This document shows, one piece after another, positions 34,798 to 42,532 of a stretch of DNA of 64,000 bases (within the stretch, counting starts at the first letter, position 1; every line of letters starts with the position of its first letter). Below the pieces are notes generated by a model. The model saw only the letters and a list, made by a program, of their open reading frames with translations, did no database searches and had not been told where the DNA came from. Source of the stretch: an uncultured Bacteroidales bacterium (GTDB lineage: Bacteria > Bacteroidota > Bacteroidia > Bacteroidales > F082). Where the stretch lies: positions 58,876 through 122,875 of the forward strand of contig CAJOIF010000020.1 of the NCBI GenBank assembly GCA_905234765.1. The letters are read 5' to 3'. A program made the position numbers and the translations under genes.

Positions 34798-36018
34798 TCA
34801 ATGATTAAATGATTGACATATAGCGTTTTTGAGTGTTTGTATCGTTTCTGTTATTGTCTTTATGATGGTTTCGTCGTCATCAAAATCAAAACTTGCCACA
34901 AGATGCCTATTAGGATTGTTGAAATATGGCTGAAATTCAACATTTACTCTTTCCAATAGTCTTTTCAAAATAATAGCAGCGGCGGAGTTGTCCTTGTTTC
35001 TGCAAAATACGCTTAAATAATACTTGTTCTCGTTTGATACAGGTGTAAGATCCATCGCAATGTTATTGTTCCCAATTTTTGCGGTTTGTTTCAAACCTCC
35101 ATCATTTGAGTCCCAACTTGTAGATTGTTCAATTACCAATACTTCATGTTGGTAAATCCAAGAACAAGCCCCTGTTGCCGAAACTACGGGCTTGATTCTA
35201 TCTTTCAACACTTTAGCCTTTTCAACATATTTTACAGCTTCGTTGCATTGTTCATTTATATAGTCGCAAGGAGGCAGGTCTTTTATCTCAAGACCAAAAA
35301 CACATTTCAAGAATGTAGAAATCTGCAAAAACACTTCTTCAGCTTCATAAGCAGGGTGACGGACTCCATAACACGGAATTCCACATAATGACCCCACATG
35401 AATGGAAGAATCTTTGACTTTCTTGATGGGATATTTGCTTGTAAGGTCTTGAAACTTGGATTCTCCCTTCAGATTGTTTAAGTATCCAAACGCATCGCCA
35501 CCAGCTAAAAACACTATCATTTTTGGCTTGATAATCTCTATGAGTTTAACCGTGTGTGAGATAGTTTGCGGGAGAATGTCATCGCTTAAATCTTTCTTGT
35601 TCTTCGTGTTAAGGAAAGTCATGTTTGTCAACACAAACTTCGTTTCATCCATGAGGATATTCCTTTCTCCAATTAGAGAAAAGTATCGCATAAGACCTTT
35701 GAAATATGGCCAGTTAATATGCAAATCCCATGAAGAACAATTCATTGATTCTATCCAATTGTGGTTGCCTTTGAGAAGATGCCATGTCGGCATCTTTTCG
35801 ATTTTGCTGTTGCAATGAGTCCAAGCTTTGTTGGTGAGCATAGTTTTATAATCACCTTCAGAACCAGGATTGATGCCGATAATCATCACTTCAACCTGAT
35901 TATCAACAAGTTTATCCAAAGGAGACTGTGTATAAAAAGATAGGTTCTTCTCGCTTCCTATCTTATTATAAAGGTCAGATGCTTGCTCTGCCCATTTTTC
36001 TAATTCTTCTTTTATCAT
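34798..36018 (-). CDS. Protein with uracil-DNA-glycosylase-like fold
   Basis: 406 residues. The N-terminal half (about 40-240) has UDG-superfamily marks: VMIIGINPG (GINPG at 48-52), a WxHINWPYFKGL helix, IVFLAGGDAFGYL, and a late RHPAY (220-224) where UDGs have HPS. The second half is unrelated, with HEVLVIEQSTSWDS and a charged end, and has no recognised domain. Possible roles are removal of modified phage bases or nucleotide binding without catalysis. It begins 35 bases after a 74-residue gene, likely on one transcript from the promoter with shared palindrome 3. Confidence 0.65.
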   Translation of the reverse strand: MIKEELEKWAEQASDLYNKIGSEKNLSFYTQSPLDKLVDNQVEVMIIGINPGSEGDYKTMLTNKAWTHCNSKIEKMPTWHLLKGNHNWIESMNCSSWDLHINWPYFKGLMRYFSLIGERNILMDETKFVLTNMTFLNTKNKKDLSDDILPQTISHTVKLIEIIKPKMIVFLAGGDAFGYLNNLKGESKFQDLTSKYPIKKVKDSSIHVGSLCGIPCYGVRHPAYEAEEVFLQISTFLKCVFGLEIKDLPPCDYINEQCNEAVKYVEKAKVLKDRIKPVVSATGACSWIYQHEVLVIEQSTSWDSNDGGLKQTAKIGNNNIAMDLTPVSNENKYYLSVFCRNKDNSAAAIILKRLLERVNVEFQPYFNNPNRHLVASFDFDDDETIIKTITETIQTLKNAICQSFNH

Positions 36019-36053
36019 AAGTCTTTCATTTAATGTTCTATGGACTTAATCTG

Positions 36054-36278
36054 TTATCCAATCTTCTCACACACCAAGTAAGAACCACTCATTTTAGACT
36101 TGTCAAACTTAGTTGAATACTTTGTATTGAAAGCCTGTGCGATGGATTCTTGATATTTGGTCAAACCCAACGGAGGGGTAGTCGAAGAAGTTGACATTTC
36201 GATGAACATGCCTTTCACAAGATTTTTGTTTGTGCCCCAGTTCCAATTGCCTTTTGCTGAAATTTTCCAAAGTGCCAT
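36054..36278 (-). CDS. 74-residue protein of unknown function
   Basis: Start at 36278 (MALWKISAKGNWNWGTNKNL). Small, basic, no signal peptide or membrane helix. The N-terminal third looks like a compact beta fold with Trp and Gly (KGMFIEM). It is the first gene of the transcript that includes the UDG-fold gene; a TATTTTTG box and palindrome 3 lie 60-100 bases upstream. No family recognised. Confidence 0.65.
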   Translation of the reverse strand: MALWKISAKGNWNWGTNKNLVKGMFIEMSTSSTTPPLGLTKYQESIAQAFNTKYSTKFDKSKMSGSYLVCEKIG

Positions 36279-36355
36279 TTTTTTCGATTTTAGTTGAACA
36301 TTTATTGTTGATTTCCTTGATTTAGTTTGTTTTTCGCTGCAAAAATAGCATCTAT

Positions 36356-36377
36356 CTGTGCCGAATCGCAGCACAAG
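36356..36377. promoter_or_regulatory. Shared palindrome 3, upstream of the small gene and UDG-fold gene
   Basis: CTGTGC, 9 bases, then GCACAAG. On the minus strand it lies 12 bases before TTTGCAGC (-7 box TATTTTTG), the same position as in copies 1 and 2. The central AAT is kept in all three spacers. Confidence 0.68.
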
Positions 36378-36406
36378 CAATATAAAAGTTCATAAAAACC
36401 AAAGCC

Positions 36407-36702
36407 TCAAATCAATCCCGGCCCTTCAATCAACTTGGCATGGGTGTATTTCCCTTCGTTGAAAGTTTCCTTAATGGTCGTTCCGTCAAGGACATAGTAC
36501 TCATCGTAATCCGCTCGGTAAACCAAGTATCTCGCATAGTCAAACAATTCCTTGACCGTTTCCTCGGTGAGTTTCACCCATTGGATTCTGGGGTTTTTGT
36601 CGGCATACAAGCCTCGATGTCGTCCCATTCGTATTCGGTATGCTCAAAGATGTACCAATTATCGACCTTGCAGGCATGAAAGAATTCGTTGTTTCGTGAC
36701 AT
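36407..36702 (-). pseudogene. Small unknown gene with one-base frameshift
   Basis: The ATG at 36702 reads MSRNNEFFHACKVDNWYIFE and on to EWDDIE, then a second frame continues GLYADKNPRIQWVKLTEETV to KLIEGPGLI. The switch fits loss of one base in a short C run at about 36612 (GCCTC instead of GCCCTC). With one base restored the protein would be about 98 residues. No family recognised. It may be a real mutation or a base-calling or assembly error. Confidence 0.65.
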
Positions 36703-36738
36703 GAGACTCAAATTTTCTATTTTTCTCCACTTGCCGTT

Positions 36739-37935
36739 TCAATACAAAAACCCGAAAAGCCACAAAGGGAGTTTGTTGCCAAAAGCATATTCTATGCCAT
36801 CGGCTGCAATGAATGCGTTCGGCGTTCCCGCGATTTGCTTGCCGTCTTTGCTTTGCCCTCCTACTTCAATTGTGAATTTCCTGTCAATCAAAAAATCCGC
36901 TTGTTTTCCGTATTCCACCTGATGCTTGTACGCCAATTGATTCACAAGGAAAGTCTCTCGTTGTGTGCCAACCTCAACTTGGGACAGCGAAAGGGCTTGC
37001 AACAAATTGGTGTTTTCCAAATAGATCTTGTCGGGCTTTTGCATACGCTTCAAATTCAACCTGTCACTATACAAAAGGTTGATGAGTTTGGCACGATGAA
37101 GATGAGACAAATAACTCAAAATGGTATTACGGTTCAATTCCGCCATTTGTGCCATCTTGCTGATGTCCACGGCAAAAGGAACTCCACTGCTGAGTACGGC
37201 GAGCAAACTGCGCAGTTTCCTCACATTACCCACATCCACTTGTCGGAGTTGTGGCAACTCAATTTCCAGAATCAGGCTCACAACTTTCTGCACTTGCGTC
37301 AGATAATCAATATCCTGTTGTAAGAAGAAAGGATAATAGCCCTCCTGTAAATATTTTGTGAAATGCTGCAAAGGTCGGCACCGAGCCAACACCACCTCTC
37401 CAACTTTCAGCGGATGCTGGAGTATTTCCTCCAAGGTAAAAGTCGGAAACGAAAATCCCTCCTTAAACATTAGATACTCACGAAACGATAGCCCCTGCAT
37501 GTCATAACTGACGCAACGGCGCGACAAGTCGGCCTCGGCATTGAGAATGTTGAGCAACGAAGAGCCTGTAAAGACCACCTTCAACTCGGGGAAGCCATCG
37601 TAAATGTTTTTTATTTCACGACTCCAGCCCTCGTATTTGTGCACCTCGTCAAGGTACAGGCATTGTCCTCCTTGATTATAAAACTCTTCCGCCAAGTCCA
37701 ACAAACTATGACGAGAGAAATACAGATGATCCAAACTCGCATAAAGCGCAGCAGTTGAATTGGAACCGTAAGTCGTCTTGATATGCTGCAATATCATCGT
37801 CGTCTTGCCTACACCTCGCGCTCCTCGAATCCCAATGAGTCGAGCATCCCAATTGATTTCGTTCATCAAACTACGTTGACACTTCATATCCACATGGGAA
37901 AGCAGTCTCAAATGTTGTGCTTGCAATTGTTCCAT
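36739..37935 (-). CDS. ATPase with AAA_14 and DUF4143-type domains, copy 2
   Basis: 398 residues. Walker A is GARGVGKT (38-45), Walker B QCLYLDEVHKYEGWS, sensor VVFTGSSLLNI. A winged-helix segment follows (ELNRNTILSYLSHLHRAKLI), then a C-terminal nuclease-like end (KQADFLIDRKFTIEVGGQSK). It belongs to the same broad family as the gene at 29821 but is only distantly related to it. Two tandem palindromes precede it, as with copy 1 but with different sequence. These genes move often between Bacteroidetes genomes; the biological role is unknown. Confidence 0.87.
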   Translation of the reverse strand: MEQLQAQHLRLLSHVDMKCQRSLMNEINWDARLIGIRGARGVGKTTMILQHIKTTYGSNSTAALYASLDHLYFSRHSLLDLAEEFYNQGGQCLYLDEVHKYEGWSREIKNIYDGFPELKVVFTGSSLLNILNAEADLSRRCVSYDMQGLSFREYLMFKEGFSFPTFTLEEILQHPLKVGEVVLARCRPLQHFTKYLQEGYYPFFLQQDIDYLTQVQKVVSLILEIELPQLRQVDVGNVRKLRSLLAVLSSGVPFAVDISKMAQMAELNRNTILSYLSHLHRAKLINLLYSDRLNLKRMQKPDKIYLENTNLLQALSLSQVEVGTQRETFLVNQLAYKHQVEYGKQADFLIDRKFTIEVGGQSKDGKQIAGTPNAFIAADGIEYAFGNKLPLWLFGFLY

Positions 37936-37974
37936 GGTTTCCTTCGTTTATATTTCGCCGCAAATATACGTATT

Positions 37975-38027
37975 TTGCTTAATCCAATAAGCATTTTTGA
38001 ATAAAAATTGCTTAATCCAATAAGCAA
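37975..38027. promoter_or_regulatory. Tandem palindromes upstream of the second DUF4143 ATPase
   Basis: TTGCTTAATCCAATAAGCA occurs at 37975-37993 and again at 38008-38027 (arms TTGCTTA and TAAGCAA), 33 bases apart, about three helical turns. They lie 40-92 bases before the start codon and probably act as an operator. Confidence 0.72.
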
Positions 38028-38066
38028 ATTTTAATAATATGAGAGGTTTGGGAGAAGAATAGCTGA

Positions 38067-38876
38067 TTAAATATTCAGCTTCAACTGTATCTCCTCCACC
38101 TGCCTTTTCAGTTCCTGCACGGTCTGGATGAGTTGTTCCTCGCGGAAGCGGTTCTCGCGTTGCTCGGGCATCTCCGCGCTGATGTAATGCACGAATTTCC
38201 ACACCTCTTTGATGTCGGCGGCGGCAAGGTCGTATGGTTCATAAAGCGGGTTGAGCGAACTTAATGTCAATTTGTGTTCGTGCTCGATTTTGTTTTCCAC
38301 AATCTTGAAGACGATGCCGTCGTCTTGCGTGAGGACGATGTAAGGCTGGCCACTACGGATGTAGGTCCAGTCGAGGACATACTCGCCAGTGACGTAGGAA
38401 CCGTCAGGAATGGGCAGCATCGAATCGCCGCTGATTTGGAAGGTGCGGTATTTGCGGTCGCGTGAAAGGAAAGGCATGGTGAAGGTCGGCAGCACCTTGA
38501 TGTATTCGGGGTCGGCGAAGCCCGTGGCATAGCCCGCCTTGGCCTTCTCGGTCACGAGTTCGATGTTCTCGTCGTTGTCGTTGTTGACGGTGGTAGCCAA
38601 CACACGCAGGTTGCTGCCTTTCAGGTGTACGTCATAGCCACGTTCCAATTGCGAGAGTTGGCTCAGACTGATGCTGCTCAAATCGACTTTCACCAAAGTG
38701 TCGATGGCGATGCCGAAATATTTGGAGAAGGCGACCAAGGCCTCAAGGTTGGGCTCGGAAACGCCGTTTTCGTAGCCGCTCAACGTGGAGCGCTTCATTC
38801 CAAGGGCGAAAGCGATATCATCTTGCGTATGACGACGATGTTTGCGGAGAAATTTGATGTTGCTGTTGAAATACAT
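38067..38876 (-). CDS. XRE-family S24 repressor, LexA/CI-like
   Basis: 269 residues, start at 38876 (MYFNSNIKFLRKHRRHTQDD). An N-terminal helix-turn-helix (IAFALGMKRSTLSGYENGVS, about 18-60) is followed by a C-terminal S24 peptidase-like domain (about 120-230). The Ser nucleophile lies in QISGDSMLPIPDG and the Lys in GIVFKIVEN. Such proteins cleave themselves when RecA is activated by DNA damage. The end is a coiled coil (REEQLIQTVQELKRQVEEIQ). It is divergent from dinB, and is the likely controller of the element shared by dinB and the DnaE-type polymerase gene. Confidence 0.9.
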   Translation of the reverse strand: MYFNSNIKFLRKHRRHTQDDIAFALGMKRSTLSGYENGVSEPNLEALVAFSKYFGIAIDTLVKVDLSSISLSQLSQLERGYDVHLKGSNLRVLATTVNNDNDENIELVTEKAKAGYATGFADPEYIKVLPTFTMPFLSRDRKYRTFQISGDSMLPIPDGSYVTGEYVLDWTYIRSGQPYIVLTQDDGIVFKIVENKIEHEHKLTLSSLNPLYEPYDLAAADIKEVWKFVHYISAEMPEQRENRFREEQLIQTVQELKRQVEEIQLKLNI

Positions 38877-38916
38877 ATTGTTGAATTGTTGGTTGTTTAA
38901 CTGTTTAATTGTTGGG

Positions 38917-39048
38917 GTTCCCCTTCGGGGAATGGAGTATTTGTTTTGTTTGTAGGTCGGCGGCAAAAACAAGTTGAGTTTCCGTAACTCTACTGGCCGC
39001 CGCAGTTAAGAATCACCTCTAACCTCCATTCCCCACAGGGGAATCTCA
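38917..39048. repeat. Nested 130-nt palindromic repeat, copy 3
   Basis: Outer arms GGGGAATGGAG and CCTCCATTCCCC, inner arms CGGCGGC and GCCGCCG, innermost GAGTT/AACTC. The inner stem differs in sequence from copies 1 and 2 but keeps pairing. It lies between the divergent XRE-S24 and dinB genes. Apart from this repeat and the dinB promoter, the 349-base gap (38877-39225) shows nothing else. Confidence 0.82.
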
Positions 39049-39128
39049 TCTTGAAATTCCAATTGCCTCGAATTCGATGCATTTGGAGAAAAATATTTTT
39101 GTTCTTGTGGCATTATATCAGAATAAAT

Positions 39129-39170
39129 GATTAAATTTACGGCGAAGAATTTGATTAAAAACTCGTCAAA
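39129..39170 (+). promoter_or_regulatory. Promoter/operator element shared with the DnaE-type gene, dinB copy
   Basis: 42 bases starting GATTAAATTTACGGCGAA and ending TTTGATTAAAAACTcgTCAAA-like sequence. It matches 43310-43351 at 38 of 42 positions. An imperfect inverted repeat TTTGA/TCAAA closes it. Expected to be bound by a damage-responsive repressor. Confidence 0.8.
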
Positions 39171-39225
39171 AGTACAACTTTTTTGGAACATGAAAGCATT
39201 TTGGGCAAAAAAAGGAGGAATTTTT

Positions 39226-40362
39226 ATGGAAAGGACGATTTTGCACTTGGATTTGGACACTTTTTTCGTGTCGGTGGAGCGGTTGGTGAACCCTTCCTTG
39301 GTGGGCAAGCCAGTCATCGTGGGTGGTATGTCGGATCGTGGTGTGGTCTCCACTTGCAGTTACGAGGCGCGACGTTTCGGAGTGCATTCGGCCATGCCGA
39401 TGCGGATGGCGCGACAACTTTGCGCCCAGGCGGTCTTCATCCGTGGCGACATGGAACTCTACAGCCGTTATTCGCGCTTGGTGACCGACATCATCGCCGA
39501 CAGCGCGCCCGTCTATGAGAAAATGTCCATCGACGAGCATTACCTCGACCTGACGGGCATGGACCGCTTCCACGATTGTCAGCTGTGGTCGCATGAACTG
39601 CGGCAAAAGATCATCCACGAGACGGGCCTGCCGATCTCGTTCGGACTCTCTGAAAACAAGACCGTTGCGAAGATTGCCACGGGACAGGCCAAGCCCAACG
39701 GCGAACTGGAGGTGCCCATACCTTATATTAATAGCTTCCTCGACCCGTTGTCGGTGCAGAAAATCCCGATGGTGGGCGAAAAGACCTACTCACTGCTCCA
39801 CTCAATGGGCGTGGAGAAAATCGGCACCCTGCGCCGACTGCCACCCTTGGCGATGGAACGTGCGATGGGCAAGCACGGCCTCGACATTTGGAAGAAAGCC
39901 AACGGGCAAGACAGCACGCCCGTGTGTCCCTATCAGGAGCGGAAGTCCATCAGCAAGGAAAGGACGTTTGAGCAAGACACGATTGACGTGGCTGCCATCC
40001 GGCAATGCTTGGCGCGGATGGTGGAAAGCCTCGGCTTCGACCTGCGCTCGCAAGGCAAACTGACGGGCTGCGTGACGGTGAAAATCCGTTACTCCAACTT
40101 CGACACGCACGATATGCAGCAGCGCATCCCTTACACGGCCTTCGACCACGTGCTGCGGCAGACCGTCAATGGCATCTTCGACCGACTCTACAACCGACGG
40201 ATGATGATTCGGCTGGTGGGTGTACGCTTCAGTGAGTTGGTCAGCGGGATGCCGCAACTGGCTTTGTTTGATGACAATGCTGAACTGACGAGCCTCTATG
40301 CCACATTGGACAAGATCAAATTGCGGTTTGGGGAACAGATTATACACCGGGCGGCGGGGTAA
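39226..40362 (+). CDS. dinB: DNA polymerase IV, Y family
   Basis: 378 residues. The start at 39226 is set by a strong Shine-Dalgarno sequence, AAAGGAGG, 7 bases upstream, which is rare in this window. Palm motifs are DLDTFFVSVERL and KMSIDEHYLDLTGM (catalytic DE). The finger segment has CSYEARRFGVHSAMPMRMA, and the helix-hairpin-helix and little-finger regions follow. It copies damaged templates with low fidelity. The 42-bp upstream element is also found before the DnaE-type polymerase gene, and an XRE-S24 repressor is divergent from it. Together they resemble an SOS-type mutagenesis set. The C-terminus lacks a clear clamp-binding tail. Confidence 0.93.
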   Translation: MERTILHLDLDTFFVSVERLVNPSLVGKPVIVGGMSDRGVVSTCSYEARRFGVHSAMPMRMARQLCAQAVFIRGDMELYSRYSRLVTDIIADSAPVYEKMSIDEHYLDLTGMDRFHDCQLWSHELRQKIIHETGLPISFGLSENKTVAKIATGQAKPNGELEVPIPYINSFLDPLSVQKIPMVGEKTYSLLHSMGVEKIGTLRRLPPLAMERAMGKHGLDIWKKANGQDSTPVCPYQERKSISKERTFEQDTIDVAAIRQCLARMVESLGFDLRSQGKLTGCVTVKIRYSNFDTHDMQQRIPYTAFDHVLRQTVNGIFDRLYNRRMMIRLVGVRFSELVSGMPQLALFDDNAELTSLYATLDKIKLRFGEQIIHRAAG

Positions 40363-40363
40363 A

Positions 40364-40435
40364 TAATGCGGCTGCCACGGTGTGACAGTCCTACAAACCT
40401 GGGCTGTAGGGCTGTCGTATTACGGCAACCTCATT
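40364..40435. repeat. GGGCTGTC/GGCAGCC repeat in opposite arrangement
   Basis: Two units point away from each other: AATGCGGCTGCCACGG and on to TCCTACA, then TGTAGGGCTGTCGTATTACG and on to CTCATT. Compare 17625-17699, where the units face each other. Confidence 0.7.
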
Positions 40436-40459
40436 TTGATGTTTTTAGAATCCTTTTTG

Positions 40460-40467
40460 TATATTTG
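40460..40467 (+). promoter_or_regulatory. -7 box of the DUF1016 nuclease gene
   Basis: TATATTTG, followed by C, 23 bases before the start codon, matches TAnnTTTG. No clear -33 element. Confidence 0.5.
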
Positions 40468-40490
40468 CAAATCAATAACACAGATAGAGC

Positions 40491-41543
40491 ATGAACAATG
40501 ACGATGTTATTTTGACAAAATCAAGCACTGGCCTTCAACCGTTGGTGGCCGACTTGCGGCAAATCATCAGTGAGGCGCGTAGCCGTGTGGCAATCAATGT
40601 CAATGCAGAATTGACTTTGATGTATTGGCAAATCGGCGAGCGAATCAACAGGGATGTGCTTGGCAACAAGCGAGCAGAATACGGCAAGCAAATTGTGCCG
40701 CAAGTCGCGATGCAATTGCAGCAAGAATTTGGCAGCAAAGGATTTGACGAGAAGAGCATCCGACGAATGATGCAATTTGCCTCACTGTTTCCCGACTTCC
40801 AAATTGTCGCAACACTGGTGCGACAATTGTCATGGTCTCATTTTGTGTTGGTTATGCCCATCAAAGACCCGATGGCACGCGAGTTTTACTTGACCATGGC
40901 GGCCTCTGAAAGATGGAGCAAACGCACTTTGGAAGCCAAGATTGACGGTATGCTTTACGAGCGCACTGCCATCAGCGAAAAACCCGACGAACTGATCAAG
41001 CAGGAACTTGCCACGCTTCGCAACGACAATGAAATGTCGCCAGACTTGGTGTTTAAAAGCCCCTATTTCTTGGAGTTTACTGGACTGAAGGGAATGTATA
41101 GCGAGCGGTCGTTGGAGGACAGCCTTGTCGCAAATTTGGAGCAGTTTATCTTGGAGTTGGGGGCAGGCTTCACTTTTGTGGAACGGCAGAAACGGATGAT
41201 CATTGACGGCGAAGATTTCTACCTCGACCTGCTTTTCTACCATCGGAAACTACATCGTCTTATCGCCATCGACCTTAAACTTGGCAAATTCAAGGCGCAG
41301 TACAAGGGACAGATGGAATTATACCTGCGCTGGCTTGAGGCCAACGAGATGGAAGCGGGAGAAGAATCGCCTCTTGGTTTGTTGCTTTGCACAGAAGGAA
41401 GCGACGAACAGATAGAACTATTGCAGTTGGACAAATCTGGCATCAAGGTGGCGCAATATCTGACGGAATTGCCCTCCAAAGAAATCCTGCAACGACAACT
41501 TCGCAAGAGTTTGGAGGCAGCCCGAGAACGCTGGAAGGAGTAA
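40491..41543 (+). CDS. DUF1016 (YhcG-type) PDDEXK nuclease
   Basis: 350 residues. The N-terminal DUF1016 region (about 15-150) contains LMYWQIGERINRDVLG and SWSHFVLVMPIKDPMAREFY. The C-terminal PDDEXK nuclease region (about 190-330) contains FVERQKRMIIDGEDFYLDL and HRKLHRLIAIDLKLGKFKAQ, where D-x(n)-DLK forms the core. YhcG-type proteins are accessory nucleases spread by horizontal transfer, some near restriction or defence genes. It lies alone behind its own promoter, between dinB and the polymerase gene, and is followed by a remnant that resembles a DUF1016 tail. Confidence 0.9.
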   Translation: MNNDDVILTKSSTGLQPLVADLRQIISEARSRVAINVNAELTLMYWQIGERINRDVLGNKRAEYGKQIVPQVAMQLQQEFGSKGFDEKSIRRMMQFASLFPDFQIVATLVRQLSWSHFVLVMPIKDPMAREFYLTMAASERWSKRTLEAKIDGMLYERTAISEKPDELIKQELATLRNDNEMSPDLVFKSPYFLEFTGLKGMYSERSLEDSLVANLEQFILELGAGFTFVERQKRMIIDGEDFYLDLLFYHRKLHRLIAIDLKLGKFKAQYKGQMELYLRWLEANEMEAGEESPLGLLLCTEGSDEQIELLQLDKSGIKVAQYLTELPSKEILQRQLRKSLEAARERWKE

Positions 41544-41544
41544 T

Positions 41545-41685
41545 GATAAACACAAAACCGTTATAGAATGGTCGTTGCACGACATCAACAAGCCGCTTGG
41601 CGTGTCCTCCTACCAATTGGAAGAGGTGGTGGAACGCACGGTGAGAGAATTGGAGTTGAAGAAAGGAGAGAGAAAGGAACTCTAA
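41545..41685 (+). pseudogene. Remnant resembling the C-terminus of a DUF1016-like gene
   Basis: An open stretch with no start codon reads KTVIEWSLHDINKPLGVSSY, then a helix rich in Glu and Lys and a stop at 41683-41685. The phrase ALHDIxKPxGVxxY is typical of the extreme C-terminus of a second DUF1016 subtype. The intact gene just upstream ends differently, so this looks like the left-over tail of a replaced paralog. Confidence 0.5.
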
Positions 41686-42524
41686 ACCTTAATATTCCAC
41701 GAAATACAATTAAGCGCGCCACCTCTTCTGACGGCTTCCAACGAAGGTATGCCGACCACTTCACAATCGGGCAAAGCGTTTCCAATTTGCTCCAAAGCCT
41801 GTTTGTCTTCTTCAAACTCTAATTGCGGAACGAGAACCAACTTACCCAGTTGCAGGAAATTGATGTAAGCCCAACTGCGGGCGTGTGGCCTTTTGGCTTT
41901 ATATTTCAAAGGGATAATCTCAAAGTGCTTTTCCAATGCCTTTCGAAAACGGTTGTAATAATAAGGTGAAAAGTCATCATAGTTCGTTAGAAGGATTCTG
42001 TCCTCGCCCGCATAATGGACAATGCCGTCGCTATGGCCAAAAGTCTCTTTTCGGTCCCAAGGCAGAAACAAAATGTCGCTTTGGAAGGCCTCTTTCAGAA
42101 TTCTTTCCACTTCGGCGCGTGTTTTGTCCTTGTTTTCGAAGAAAACTTTCTCTGTCATTACTACAGTGTCTCCACATTTGACCACATTGCCGCCATCCAA
42201 AACGAGGTCAATCGTGATTGCGTGTTGTAGCAAATGTTCAAGGCGGTTTGTACCTGCGCGAAACACTTTTTCGGTGTCAGTTTGAAGACGGAGATAATAA
42301 GGGTCTTGCAAATAGTCGGGTGTGTATTTGAAGAACACGAAACGGTCTTCTTCAACCTGAATCGGCATGAAGTCGCGACACCAAATGTCCTTGGTTCCCG
42401 AAAGATAGGCATATTGAATCCCGTTTTCGTCCAATGCTTTAGCAATGTGCTGGTTCAAAATGGGGCATTTCTTTGGCAGAAGGTCAGAGAAAAAGACGGT
42501 GGTAGTGAGATTGTCAGTAGTCAT
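41682..42524 (-). CDS. Agmatine-deiminase-type (porphyromonas-type PAD) enzyme
   Basis: 280 residues. The ATG at 42524 is preferred to an upstream TTG that would overlap the previous gene. Guanidine-modifying-enzyme motifs appear in order: TKDIWCRDFMPIQ, LVLDGGNVV, FGHSDGIVHY (catalytic His) and GGALNCISWN with the nucleophilic Cys. Family members hydrolyse agmatine to N-carbamoylputrescine, or arginine residues in Porphyromonas. At 280 residues it is shorter than usual agmatine deiminases (about 350), so the substrate is uncertain. It follows a 200-residue gene by 8 bases. Confidence 0.85.
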   Translation of the reverse strand: MTTDNLTTTVFFSDLLPKKCPILNQHIAKALDENGIQYAYLSGTKDIWCRDFMPIQVEEDRFVFFKYTPDYLQDPYYLRLQTDTEKVFRAGTNRLEHLLQHAITIDLVLDGGNVVKCGDTVVMTEKVFFENKDKTRAEVERILKEAFQSDILFLPWDRKETFGHSDGIVHYAGEDRILLTNYDDFSPYYYNRFRKALEKHFEIIPLKYKAKRPHARSWAYINFLQLGKLVLVPQLEFEEDKQALEQIGNALPDCEVVGIPSLEAVRRGGALNCISWNIKV

Positions 42525-42532
42525 ATTTTTTA

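Noticed and set aside
37948..38202. Minus-strand frame of 84 codons overlapping the S24 gene end
   Set aside because: Runs through the palindromes and out of frame with the S24 gene; no family pattern.
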